64,000 nt of DNA from Streptomyces pristinaespiralis (lineage in GTDB: Bacteria > Actinomycetota > Actinomycetes > Streptomycetales > Streptomycetaceae), in the NCBI RefSeq assembly GCF_001278075.1, contig NZ_CP011340.1, forward strand, positions 5,577,501 through 5,641,500, given 5' to 3'. Numbering within the stretch: position 1 is the stretch's first letter; every line of letters starts with the position of its first letter. The notes under the pieces are model-generated. The model was not told the origin of the DNA, made no database searches, and worked only from the letters and a program-made list of their open reading frames with translations. The translations under genes and the position numbers were made by a program. Shown here in pieces: positions 16,567 to 24,714 of the stretch.

Positions 16567-17085
16567 TTGAAGACGAGCGCGGAGGCGGAATTCCGGGCGT
16601 TCGTGGTCAGCCGCTGGCCGCGCATGCTCCGTACCGCCCATCTGCTGACCGGACACCACCACGACGCGGAGGACCTGGTGCAGGCCGCCCTGGCCAAGGC
16701 GTACGTGAAGTGGGAGCGCGTACAGGGGGCCGACGACCCCGACTCCTATGTGTGGCGCATCATGATCAACCTCAATGTGGACCGGCTGCGGCGCACCCGG
16801 CTCCGCGAGTGGCTCACCACCCGCTTCCCCGAGACCGCGGCCCCGGACCGGACCGACACCGTGACCCAGCGGGGCGCCGTGATGGACGCGCTCGGCCAAC
16901 TGCCGCCGAAGCAGCGGGCGGTGGTCGTGCTGCGCTATCTGGAGGACCGCAGCGAGAGCGAGGTGGCCCGGCTGCTCGGCACCGGGATCGGTACGGTGCG
17001 CAGTCATACGGCACGCGCGCTGAAGAAGCTGCGCGAGCACCCGGGCATCGTCCCGGCGCACATGACGGGGGAGCGGCAGCCGTGA
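16567..17085 (+). CDS. SigE-family (ECF-type) RNA polymerase sigma factor
   Basis: The 172-residue protein has sigma region 2 (DAEDLVQAALAKAYVKWERV, DPDSYVWRIMINLNVDRLRR) and region 4 with its HTH (LPPKQRAVVVLRYLEDRSES, LLGTGIGTVRSHTARALKKL). It matches the Streptomyces SigE-family subgroup that is paired with membrane anti-sigma-like proteins. TTG at 16567 is chosen as the start because GAGG lies 6 nt upstream and the protein then begins right before FRAFVVSRWPRMLRTAHLLT, as in relatives. The stop overlaps the anti-sigma start (GTGA). It likely directs transcription of an envelope-response regulon, including this cluster. Confidence 0.9.
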   Translation: MKTSAEAEFRAFVVSRWPRMLRTAHLLTGHHHDAEDLVQAALAKAYVKWERVQGADDPDSYVWRIMINLNVDRLRRTRLREWLTTRFPETAAPDRTDTVTQRGAVMDALGQLPPKQRAVVVLRYLEDRSESEVARLLGTGIGTVRSHTARALKKLREHPGIVPAHMTGERQP

Positions 17086-17117
17086 ACGAGGACGCAGCCG
17101 TGAACGACGACGCAGCC
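17082..17117 (+). repeat. 18-bp tandem duplication of start region
   Basis: GTGAACGAGGACGCAGCC (17082-17099) is repeated with one change at 17100-17117, encoding MNEDAA then VNDDAA. Each copy has its own potential GTG start. Confidence 0.9.
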
Positions 17118-17813
17118 GGCGACATGAGAAGCGACACGGACATGCGGCTCGGCGACGCCCTGCGCCGTGAGGCGGACGCCGTACCCGTGGGCCCGGCCCC
17201 GGTGGACGGCGTGCTGCGCAGGGGCCGGGCCGCGCGCCGGCGCCGCACCGCGGCCATGGCGGGCGGCGTCACCGCCCTCGTCGCCGTACTGGCCGTCGTC
17301 CCCCTGAGCGGTGAACTGACGCGGCGGCACACCCCGTCCCCGCCCGCGACCGCACCGCCGGTCACGGCCTTGCCCACGGCCGTCCGCACGGTCGGCCCGT
17401 ACGAGCCGGAGCCGATCGGGCGGGGCCACAGCATGGCGCTGCTGCCCGACGGTGCGCAGAACTATGTGGTGGGCGCGGGGGACATCGCGGAGTCGGTCGA
17501 CGCGGCCCGCGGCTACACGGGCGACAACATCGGACCGGAGAGCCTCAGTGGCGGCAGGATCCACGACGGCGAACTGCTCCTCCACCACGGTGCGTTCCGC
17601 ACCCGACTGCTCCCGGCCCGGATCGAGGTCCGGACCGACTCGGGCGCCCGCTCCCCGGCTTCCGCGCTGCGCCTCCCGGGCGAACCGGGCTGGGGTGCGT
17701 ACTACGCCTTCGGCGATGCCTCCACAGCCGACGAGGGCTGGACGGTCACGGCGTACGGGGCGGACGGAGGGGTGCTGGCGGAGCGGTATTTCGGGGCGGT
17801 GTCCGGGCCTTGA
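17082..17813 (+). CDS. Membrane anti-sigma-like protein with outer sensor domain
   Basis: The 243-residue protein has a cytoplasmic N-terminus (RLGDALRREADAVPVGPAPV followed by [10 protein letters not shown]), one membrane helix (about 56-76) and an outer domain from about residue 105. No zinc-type HxxxCxxC anti-sigma motif is present. The outer domain repeats that of the secreted protein at 15846. GTG at 17082 overlaps the sigma stop (GTGA), which strongly suggests that it controls the sigma factor. An alternative GTG at 17100 is the start of a second copy of an 18-bp tandem duplication. Confidence 0.85.
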   Translation: MNEDAAVNDDAAGDMRSDTDMRLGDALRREADAVPVGPAPVDGVLRRGRAARRRRTAAMAGGVTALVAVLAVVPLSGELTRRHTPSPPATAPPVTALPTAVRTVGPYEPEPIGRGHSMALLPDGAQNYVVGAGDIAESVDAARGYTGDNIGPESLSGGRIHDGELLLHHGAFRTRLLPARIEVRTDSGARSPASALRLPGEPGWGAYYAFGDASTADEGWTVTAYGADGGVLAERYFGAVSGP

Positions 17814-18224
17814 CGCGCGTGCGGACCGATGACCGGGGAGGCTCGGCCCGGCCACGGGGTGTCCGTGACGCGGCCCCGGCCGGGCAGTGGCCCTGATGCA
17901 GGGGAAGCCCGCCGCGGCGCGGCCGGAAGTATGCGCTCAAAGATGGCAGGAATCACTCCCCGTGTTCGTGCAACCATCCCGGCGTGACCGGAGTCGTATG
18001 TGTCGTCAAGGCTCCGGGGGAGCGCATCCGGGGGGAGGGCGCCGGCCTTGGCGGAGGGGGCGCGAGGGGCCCGGTCACGGACCGGGCCCTATGGCCCCTC
18101 AGGCCCCCGCCGACCGGGGCCCCTCAGGCCCCCGCCGGCCGCCCGCCGTGACCGGCGGCCGCTGCGCCGCCGCTGTTTTCCACAGGGCGCCCGCACTGTC
18201 GGAGCGCGGCGATAACGTCGGGGC
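17814..18224. other. Intergenic region with strong hairpin
   Basis: No gene is seen in these 411 nt. A perfect 10-bp stem (18067-18076 with 18080-18089, GGGCCCGGTC) with a 3-nt loop probably terminates the sigma operon. The stretch 18088-18150 holds repeated CCTCAGGCCCCCGCCG-like units. The promoter for the helicase must lie between about 18150 and 18224. Confidence 0.6.
18067..18089 (+). terminator. Hairpin terminator upstream of helicase gene
   Basis: A 10-bp perfect GC-rich stem with loop ACG, in the gap between the anti-sigma gene and the helicase gene. No U-tract. Confidence 0.55.
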
Positions 18225-20441
18225 ATGTCCAATCCGGTCGTGTTCCAACCCGCTGTGCTCGAAGGCGTGCTCGAGCGGATCACGTACGCCAACGAGGAGA
18301 ACGGCTACACGGTCGCCCGCGTCGACACCGGCCGCGGCGGCGACCTGCTCACCGTCGTCGGTTCGCTGCTCGGCGCACAGGTCGGCGAATCGCTGCGGAT
18401 GGAGGGCCGTTGGGGCTCCCACCCGCAGTACGGCAAGCAGTTCACGGTGGAGAACTACACCACCGTCCTGCCGGCCACGATCCAGGGCATACGGCGCTAT
18501 CTCGGCTCCGGACTGATCAAGGGGATCGGCCCGAAGATCGCCGAGCGGATCGTCGACCACTTCGGTACGGACACCCTCGACGTGATCGAGAAGGAGCCGA
18601 AGCGCCTCATCGAGGTGCCGGGCCTCGGCCCGAAGCGGACGAAGATGATCGGCGTGGCCTGGGAGGAGCAGAAGGCCATCAAGGAGGTCATGGTCTTCCT
18701 CCAGGGGGTGGGCGTCTCGACGTCCATCGCGGTGCGGATCTACAAGAAGTACGAGGACGCCTCCATCTCGGTCGTGCGGAACCAGCCGTACCGCCTGGCC
18801 GCCGATGTGTGGGGCATCGGCTTCCTCACCGCCGACAAGATCGCGCAGGCGGTCGGCATACCCCACGACAGTCCCGAGCGGGTCAAGGCGGGACTGCAGT
18901 ACGCCCTGTCGCAGTCGACGGACCAGGGGCACTGCTTCCTGCCGGAGGAGCAGCTGATCGCCGACGCGGTGAAGCTGCTCCAGGTCGACACCGGGCTCGT
19001 CATCGAGTGCCTCGGGGAGCTCGCGGGCGACGAGGAGGGCGTCGTGCGGGAGCGGGTGCCCGGACCGGAAGGGGGAGAGCCCGTGACGGCCGTGTACCTG
19101 GTGCCGTTCCACCGCGCCGAGCTGTCCCTGGCCGGGCAGGTGCGGCGGCTGCTGACCGCGGAGGACGACCGGATGCCCGCCTTCCGGGACGTCGCCTGGG
19201 ACAAGGCGCTGGCCTGGCTCGCCGACCGCACGGGCGCCGAGCTGGCGCCCGAGCAGGAGGCGGCCGTCAGGCTTGCCCTGACCGCCAAGGTCGCCGTGCT
19301 GACGGGCGGCCCCGGCTGCGGCAAGTCGTTCACGGTCCGTTCGATCGTCGAACTGGCCCGCGCGAAGAAGGCCAAGGTGGTGCTGGCGGCTCCCACCGGC
19401 CGCGCGGCCAAGCGCCTCGCCGAGCTGACGGGCGCGGAGGCGTCGACCGTGCACCGGCTGCTGGAGCTCAAGCCCGGCGGTGACGCGGCCTATGACAAGG
19501 ACCGGCCGCTGGACGCGGACCTGGTCGTCGTCGACGAGGCGTCCATGCTCGACCTCCTGCTCGCCAACAAGCTGGTCAAGGCCGTGGCGCCGGGCGCGCA
19601 CCTGCTGCTGGTGGGGGACGTGGACCAGCTGCCGAGCGTCGGCGCGGGGGAGGTGCTGCGCGACCTTCTGTCGGACGGCGGCCCGGTGCCGAGCGTGCGC
19701 CTGACACGGATCTTCCGGCAGGCGCAGCAGTCGGGTGTCATCACCAACGCCCACCGGATCAACACCGGTCTGCCGCCCATCACTTCCGGCCTGCCGGACT
19801 TCTTCCTGTTCGTGGAGGAGGAGACAGAGGACGCGGGCAGGGTGACCGTCGACGTGGCGGCCCGCCGGATCCCGGCGAAGTTCGGCCTCGACCCGCGCCG
19901 GGACGTGCAGGTGCTCGCGCCGATGCACCGCGGCCCGGCCGGCGCCGGGACGCTCAACGGGCTGCTCCAGCAGGCCATCACCCCGGCCCGGCCGGACCTC
20001 CCGGAGAAGCGGTTCGGCGGCCGGGTCTTCCGTGTCGGCGACAAGGTCACCCAGATCCGCAACAATTATGAGAAAGGGCGCAACGGTGTCTTCAACGGCA
20101 CGGTCGGTGTCGTCACGGCCCTGCACATGGACGACCAGCGGCTGACCGTTCTGACGGACGAGGACGAGGAGGTGCCGTACGACTTCGACGAGCTGGACGA
20201 GCTGGCGCACGCGTACGCGGTGACCATCCACCGCTCGCAGGGCAGTGAATATCCGGCGGTGGTGATCCCCGTCACCACGGGGGCGTGGATGATGCTCCAG
20301 CGGAATCTGCTGTACACGGCCGTCACCCGGGCGAAGAGACTGGTGGTCCTGGTCGGGTCCCGTAAGGCGATAGGCCAGGCGGTCCGGACCGTTTCCGCAG
20401 GCAGGCGCTGCACGGGCCTCGCGCACCGCCTCGCCGTGTGA
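18225..20441 (+). CDS. recD2: RecD2-type SF1B DNA helicase
   Basis: The 738-residue protein is a full-length RecD2-type 5'-3' helicase not associated with RecBC. The N-terminal domain has helix-hairpin-helix motifs (LIKGIGPKIAERIV near 98, VPGLGPKRTKMI near 130). The motor has Walker A GGPGCGKS near 360-367, APTGRAAKR (motif Ia), Walker B VVVDEASM near 432, GDVDQLPSVGAGEVL (motif III), TRIFRQ (motif IV) and the C-terminal AYAVTIHRSQGSEYP and YTAVTRAKRLVVLVG (motifs V/VI). It is expected to act in DNA repair or replication fork processing. ATG at 18225 gives the full N-terminus. It is monocistronic, with a hairpin following. Confidence 0.93.
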   Translation: MSNPVVFQPAVLEGVLERITYANEENGYTVARVDTGRGGDLLTVVGSLLGAQVGESLRMEGRWGSHPQYGKQFTVENYTTVLPATIQGIRRYLGSGLIKGIGPKIAERIVDHFGTDTLDVIEKEPKRLIEVPGLGPKRTKMIGVAWEEQKAIKEVMVFLQGVGVSTSIAVRIYKKYEDASISVVRNQPYRLAADVWGIGFLTADKIAQAVGIPHDSPERVKAGLQYALSQSTDQGHCFLPEEQLIADAVKLLQVDTGLVIECLGELAGDEEGVVRERVPGPEGGEPVTAVYLVPFHRAELSLAGQVRRLLTAEDDRMPAFRDVAWDKALAWLADRTGAELAPEQEAAVRLALTAKVAVLTGGPGCGKSFTVRSIVELARAKKAKVVLAAPTGRAAKRLAELTGAEASTVHRLLELKPGGDAAYDKDRPLDADLVVVDEASMLDLLLANKLVKAVAPGAHLLLVGDVDQLPSVGAGEVLRDLLSDGGPVPSVRLTRIFRQAQQSGVITNAHRINTGLPPITSGLPDFFLFVEEETEDAGRVTVDVAARRIPAKFGLDPRRDVQVLAPMHRGPAGAGTLNGLLQQAITPARPDLPEKRFGGRVFRVGDKVTQIRNNYEKGRNGVFNGTVGVVTALHMDDQRLTVLTDEDEEVPYDFDELDELAHAYAVTIHRSQGSEYPAVVIPVTTGAWMMLQRNLLYTAVTRAKRLVVLVGSRKAIGQAVRTVSAGRRCTGLAHRLAV

Positions 20442-20444
20442 GCC

Positions 20445-20460
20445 GGCCCGCCGGCGGGCC
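20445..20460 (+). terminator. Palindrome after helicase gene
   Basis: GGCCCGCCGGCGGGCC is a perfect 16-bp palindrome starting 4 nt after the stop codon, followed by more complementary GC-rich sequence. It is a probable terminator. Confidence 0.5.
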
Positions 20461-20687
20461 CGGCGGGCCGGGCGGTTCGAGCGGCCTCAGGGGTGGGAAA
20501 CACCACCCCACCCCCACCCTGGCTTCCGGAAGCGGGGCGAAGGGGGCAAGATGAGCAGGTTGGCGGCACTGAGTGCCGCCGATAGGCCCAATGGTCGACC
20601 CCGAGTGCACTCTCCTGAGCCAAATGGGGGATGGTAGAGACAGTCAGGGCACCTCGAAGAAGAGGCACTACGTCGGTGAGGGATGAC

Positions 20688-21977
20688 GTGAGCGACAACT
20701 CTGTAGTACTGCGGTACGCGGACGGTGAATACACCTACCCGGTGGTCGAGAGCACCGTCGGTGACAAGGGCTTCGACATCGGGAAGCTCCGAGCCCAGAC
20801 CGGTCTGGTCACCCTGGACAGCGGATACGGCAACACCGCCGCCTATAAATCCGCGATCACCTACCTCGACGGCGAGCAGGGCATTCTGCGCTACCGCGGT
20901 TACCCGATCGAGCAGCTGGCCGAGCGCTCCACCTTCCTCGAGGTGGCGTCCCTGCTGATCAACGGTGAGCTGCCGACCGTCGACGAGCTCGCCACGTTCA
21001 AGGGTGAGATCACGCAGCACACGCTGCTGCACGAGGACGTCAAGCGCTTCTTCCAGGGCTTCCCGCGCGACGCCCACCCGATGGCCATGCTGTCGTCGGT
21101 GGTCAGTGCGCTGTCGACGTTCTACCAGGACAGCCACAACCCGTTCGACGAGAAGCAGCGCCACCTCTCGACGATCCGGCTGCTCGCGAAGCTGCCGACG
21201 ATCGCGGCGTACGCGTACAAGAAGTCGATCGGCCACCCCTTCGTCTACCCGCGTAACGACCTCGGCTACGTGGAGAACTTCCTGCGCATGACCTTCTCGG
21301 TCCCGGCGCAGGAGTACGAGCTCGACCCGGTCGTCGTCTCGGCGCTCGACAAGCTGCTGATCCTGCACGCGGACCACGAGCAGAACTGCTCCACGTCCAC
21401 CGTGCGTCTGGTCGGCTCCTCGCAGGCGAACATGTTCGCCTCGATCTCCGCCGGCATCAGCGCCCTGTGGGGCCCGCTGCACGGTGGCGCCAACCAGTCG
21501 GTGCTGGAGATGCTCGAGGGCATCCAGGCCAACGGCGGCGATGTCGACTCCTTCATCCGCAAGGTGAAGAACAAGGAGGACGGCGTCCGTCTGATGGGCT
21601 TCGGCCACCGGGTCTACAAGAGCTTCGACCCGCGCGCGAAGATCATCAAGGCCGCGGCGCACGATGTCCTCTCGGCGCTCGGCAAGTCCGACGAGCTGCT
21701 CGACATCGCGCTGAAGCTCGAGGAGCACGCGCTCTCCGACGACTACTTCGTCTCGCGCAACCTCTACCCGAACGTGGACTTCTACACGGGTCTGATCTAC
21801 CGCGCCATGGGCTTCCCGACCGAGATGTTCACCGTGCTGTTCGCGCTCGGCCGGCTTCCCGGCTGGATCGCCCAGTGGCACGAGATGATCAAGGAGCCCG
21901 GCTCCCGCATCGGCCGCCCGCGCCAGATCTACACCGGCGAGGTCCTGCGCGACTTCGTCCCGGTCGAGGCTCGCTGA
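20688..21977 (+). CDS. citA: Citrate synthase
   Basis: The 429-residue protein is a hexameric-type bacterial citrate synthase, joining acetyl-CoA and oxaloacetate in the first TCA-cycle step. Catalytic histidines are visible in LWGPLHGGANQ (about 263-267) and MGFGHRVYK (about 303-308), and the catalytic aspartate in NLYPNVDFYTG (about 364). The GTG at 20688 is chosen because the protein then begins MSDNSVVLRYADGEYTYPVV, the usual start in Streptomyces, with a GAGGGA ribosome site just upstream; a GTG 12 nt earlier is possible. It is followed by a strong terminator. Confidence 0.96.
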   Translation: MSDNSVVLRYADGEYTYPVVESTVGDKGFDIGKLRAQTGLVTLDSGYGNTAAYKSAITYLDGEQGILRYRGYPIEQLAERSTFLEVASLLINGELPTVDELATFKGEITQHTLLHEDVKRFFQGFPRDAHPMAMLSSVVSALSTFYQDSHNPFDEKQRHLSTIRLLAKLPTIAAYAYKKSIGHPFVYPRNDLGYVENFLRMTFSVPAQEYELDPVVVSALDKLLILHADHEQNCSTSTVRLVGSSQANMFASISAGISALWGPLHGGANQSVLEMLEGIQANGGDVDSFIRKVKNKEDGVRLMGFGHRVYKSFDPRAKIIKAAAHDVLSALGKSDELLDIALKLEEHALSDDYFVSRNLYPNVDFYTGLIYRAMGFPTEMFTVLFALGRLPGWIAQWHEMIKEPGSRIGRPRQIYTGEVLRDFVPVEAR

Positions 21978-22029
21978 GGCCCCGTTCTGCACGGGCGGGG
22001 GGCCCAAGGCCCACCGCCCGCACAGCGGA

Positions 22030-22076
22030 AAGCGCCCCGCTGCCGATCCCCCCACGGGTCGGCGGGCGGGGCGCTT
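22030..22076 (+). terminator. Terminator after citrate synthase
   Basis: Outer stem AAGCGCCCCGC (22030-22040) pairs with 22066-22076 over 11 bp, and an inner stem GCCGA/TCGGC extends it. It starts 53 nt after the citA stop. Confidence 0.8.
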
Positions 22077-22225
22077 CCCATATCCCCGACAGCGGATTCC
22101 CCCCACGGGATCCGGCCGGGCGTCCGACCGCGCGCAATGCTCCGCACGCGGTATGCCGGGGTACGTACGGGAGGGCCGCTCAAAGCTCCCCGGTGCACGT
22201 GCCCCGGCCAACGCTTGCCTCTGGG

Positions 22226-22262
22226 ACGTCCCCCAAGACATCCCATGAACGTCCCCCAAGAC
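22226..22262. repeat. 14-bp direct repeat pair
   Basis: ACGTCCCCCAAGAC occurs at 22226-22239 and 22249-22262, 23 bp apart start to start. This is about two helical turns, a spacing common for tandem protein-binding sites. Confidence 0.7.
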
Positions 22263-22301
22263 GTTCTCGGCATCGACCACTTAGACTCGCGAGGAGCCTG
22301 A

Positions 22302-22325
22302 ATGGTTACCCCTAAATATCTGTGA
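22302..22325 (+). CDS. Possible leader peptide MVTPKYL
   Basis: A seven-codon frame (Met-Val-Thr-Pro-Lys-Tyr-Leu, stop TGA) is preceded by GAGGAG at 22291-22296, an ideal ribosome site 5 nt before the ATG. It sits upstream of nothing annotated on the plus strand, in the citA-copA gap. It may be part of a small RNA or be fortuitous. Confidence 0.3.
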   Translation: MVTPKYL

Positions 22326-22364
22326 TCTAGGTCTCGTTGTGAAGGTCTTGTGACCTGTTTGTAG

Positions 22365-24605
22365 TCACGAGAAGGAGCGCAGCCGCAGGCTGTTGAACAC
22401 CACAAAAACGGACGAAAAGGCCATCGCAAAACCTGCGATCATGGGGTTGAGCAGGCCGGATGCCGCCAGCGGCAGTGCCGCCACGTTGTAGCCAAAGGCC
22501 CAGTAAAGATTGCCTTTGATCGTGGCCAGAGTCCGCCGTGCGAGACGGATCGCGTCAGCCGCGACACGCAGGTCACCCCTCACGAGAGTGAGGTCTCCCG
22601 CCTCGATCGCCACATCCGTCCCGGTGCCCATCGCCAGGCCCAGATCCGCCGTCGCCAGCGCGGCCGCGTCGTTCACGCCGTCGCCGACCATCGCCACCGT
22701 GCGGCCCTGTGCCTGGAGCCGTTCGACCAGGCTCACCTTCTCCTCGGGCACGACCTCCGCGTACACCTCCGTCACGCCCACCTCGGCCGCCACCTTTTCG
22801 GCCACGGCCCTGGTGTCGCCCGTCAGCAGGACGGGGGCGAGGCCGAGCGCCCGCAGCTCCCGTACCGCCTCGGCGCTGGTGTCCTTGACCGCGTCGGCGA
22901 CGGTCAGGACGCCGAGAGCCTTGCCGTCCCGCGCGGCGAACACGGCGGTGAGACCGCCGGCGCCGGCCGCCGTGCGCAGAAGCTCCTCGGGCAGTTCGAC
23001 CCCGGCCTCCTCCAGCAGCCGTGCGCGGCCGGCCAGCACCTCGTGGCCCTCGACGACGCCGCGCACACCGAGGCCCGGCATGTTCACGAAGTCCTCGGTG
23101 GCGGGCAGCGGGCCCTGCACGCGCGCCGCCGCGCCCTCGGCAACCGCCCGTGCGACGGGATGCTCGGAGGCCTGCTCCAGCGCGCCCGCCAGCCGCAGCA
23201 GTTCCGTGGCGTCGGCGGTCTCCGCCGGGTGCACGCCCTGGAGGGTCATCCGGCCCGTCGTGACGGTCCCGGTCTTGTCCAGGACGACGGTGTCGACCCT
23301 GCGGGTGGACTCCAGTACCTCGGGCCCCTTGATGAGGATCCCCAGCTGCGCGCCCCGTCCGGTGCCCACCATCAGCGCGGTCGGCGTGGCGAGGCCCAGG
23401 GCGCACGGACACGCGATGATCAGCACGGCCACGGCGGCGGTGAAGGCGGCCGTCGCGTCACCGGTCGCGCCCAGCCACGCGCCGAGGGTGGCGGCGGCGA
23501 TCAGCAGGACGACGGGTACGAAGACCGCCGAGATCCGGTCGGCGAGCCGCTGCACCTGCGCCTTGCCGTTCTGGGCGTCCTCCACGAGCTTCGCCATGCG
23601 GGCGAGCCGGGTGTCCGCGCCGACGGAGGTGGCCTCGACGACCAGCCGGCCGGCGGTGTTGAGGGTCGCGCCGGTGACGGGCTCGCCCGGCCACACGTCG
23701 ACCGGTACGGACTCGCCGCTGAGCATCGAGGCATCGACGGCGGAGGCGCCCTCCACGACGACGCCGTCCGTGGCGATCTTCTCCCCGGGCCTCACGACGA
23801 ACCGGTCACCGACGGCGAGGCGGTCAACCGGTACACGTACCTCCGTGCCGTCCCGCAGGACGGCCACGTCCTTGGCGCCCATGTCCATCAGGGCCCGCAG
23901 CGCCGCGCCCGACTGCCGCTTGGAGCGGGCCTCGAGGTAACGGCCGAGCAGGATGAAGACGGTCACGCCGGCGGCGACCTCGAGGTAGATCACCGAGGCG
24001 CCGTCCGTGCGGCCCGCCGTGAGGTCGAAGCCGTGGCGCATGCCGGGCATGCCCGCGGTGCCGAAGAACAGCGCCCACAGCGACCAGCCGAAGGCGGCCA
24101 GCGTGCCGGTGGACACCAGCGTGTCCATGGTGGCGGCGCCGTGCCGCAGATTGGTCCACGAGGCCCGGTGGAAGGGCAGGGCGCCCCAGACCACCACGGG
24201 CGCGGCGAGGGTCAGTGAGAGCCACTGCCAGTTGTCGAACTGGAGCGGGCCGATCATCGACAGCAGTACGACCGGTGCCGCGAGCAGCGCCGAGACGACG
24301 AGCCGTCGCCGCAGGGCGTCCTGCTCGGGGGCGGGGCCCGGGCCGGCCTCCGCGGCGGCGGGTTGCGCCGGGTCCGGCGCGGGAGCGGGCGGCGGCGGTT
24401 CCTCGGCGGTGTAGCCGGTCTTCACCACGGTCGCGATCAGGTCCGCGACCTCCGTGCCCGCCGGGTACGAGACGCGCGCCTTCTCGGTGGCGTAGTTGAC
24501 CGTGGCGGTGACGCCGTCCATGCGGTTCAGCTTCTTCTCGACGCGAGCCGCGCAGGACGCACAGGTCATGCCGCCGATGGTGAGCTCCACCTCGGATGTT
24601 TCCAC
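22365..24605 (-). CDS. copA: Copper-translocating P1B-type ATPase
   Basis: The 746-residue protein exports Cu(I). It has one N-terminal heavy-metal domain (GMTCASC, Cys15/Cys18), a Pro/Ala-rich linker, eight predicted membrane helices with the CPC motif in IACPCALG (about residue 395), the phosphorylation site DKTGT (about 442), SEHPVA, LLTGDTRAVA and GDGVNDAAAL (about 637). GTG at 24605 is chosen because a GGAG site precedes it and the metal domain then starts at once. copZ lies upstream on the same strand with a 57-nt perfect palindrome in between. It is probably controlled by a CsoR repressor encoded elsewhere. Confidence 0.94.
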   Translation of the reverse strand: METSEVELTIGGMTCASCAARVEKKLNRMDGVTATVNYATEKARVSYPAGTEVADLIATVVKTGYTAEEPPPPAPAPDPAQPAAAEAGPGPAPEQDALRRRLVVSALLAAPVVLLSMIGPLQFDNWQWLSLTLAAPVVVWGALPFHRASWTNLRHGAATMDTLVSTGTLAAFGWSLWALFFGTAGMPGMRHGFDLTAGRTDGASVIYLEVAAGVTVFILLGRYLEARSKRQSGAALRALMDMGAKDVAVLRDGTEVRVPVDRLAVGDRFVVRPGEKIATDGVVVEGASAVDASMLSGESVPVDVWPGEPVTGATLNTAGRLVVEATSVGADTRLARMAKLVEDAQNGKAQVQRLADRISAVFVPVVLLIAAATLGAWLGATGDATAAFTAAVAVLIIACPCALGLATPTALMVGTGRGAQLGILIKGPEVLESTRRVDTVVLDKTGTVTTGRMTLQGVHPAETADATELLRLAGALEQASEHPVARAVAEGAAARVQGPLPATEDFVNMPGLGVRGVVEGHEVLAGRARLLEEAGVELPEELLRTAAGAGGLTAVFAARDGKALGVLTVADAVKDTSAEAVRELRALGLAPVLLTGDTRAVAEKVAAEVGVTEVYAEVVPEEKVSLVERLQAQGRTVAMVGDGVNDAAALATADLGLAMGTGTDVAIEAGDLTLVRGDLRVAADAIRLARRTLATIKGNLYWAFGYNVAALPLAASGLLNPMIAGFAMAFSSVFVVFNSLRLRSFS

Positions 24606-24627
24606 GCTCAGCACTCCACGCACTCGA

Positions 24628-24684
24628 CCGGGCCGTACCCCACCAGTATCCGGCCCGGCCGGATACTGGTGGGGTACGGCCCGG
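24628..24684. repeat. 57-nt perfect inverted repeat between copZ and copA
   Basis: The sequence is a perfect palindrome of 28-bp arms around a single central base (24656). Left arm begins CCGGGCCGTACCCCACCAGT. It fills most of the copZ-copA gap and would form an extremely stable hairpin in the mRNA, suited to terminate, attenuate or protect the copZ 3' end. The GTACCCC/GGGGTAC part resembles half of the CsoR-like site upstream of copZ. Confidence 0.9.
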
Positions 24685-24714
24685 CCCTGACGGCGCCGGG
24701 AAGGCGGTGGGCGC

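Larger units (their letters stand above)
21978..22364. other. citA-copA convergent intergenic region
   Basis: These 387 nt contain a terminator (22030-22076), a pair of 14-bp direct repeats (22226-22262), a seven-codon frame with a strong ribosome site (22302-22325) and a relatively AT-rich tail (22300-22364) with small hairpin AGGTCTTGTGACCT (22350-22363 region). This much structure between two convergent genes suggests an extra small transcript on the plus strand. Confidence 0.5.

Noticed and set aside
20487..22280. 597-codon minus-strand frame opposite citrate synthase
   Set aside because: Composition mirrors the citA codon pattern, and no motif or ribosome site is present.
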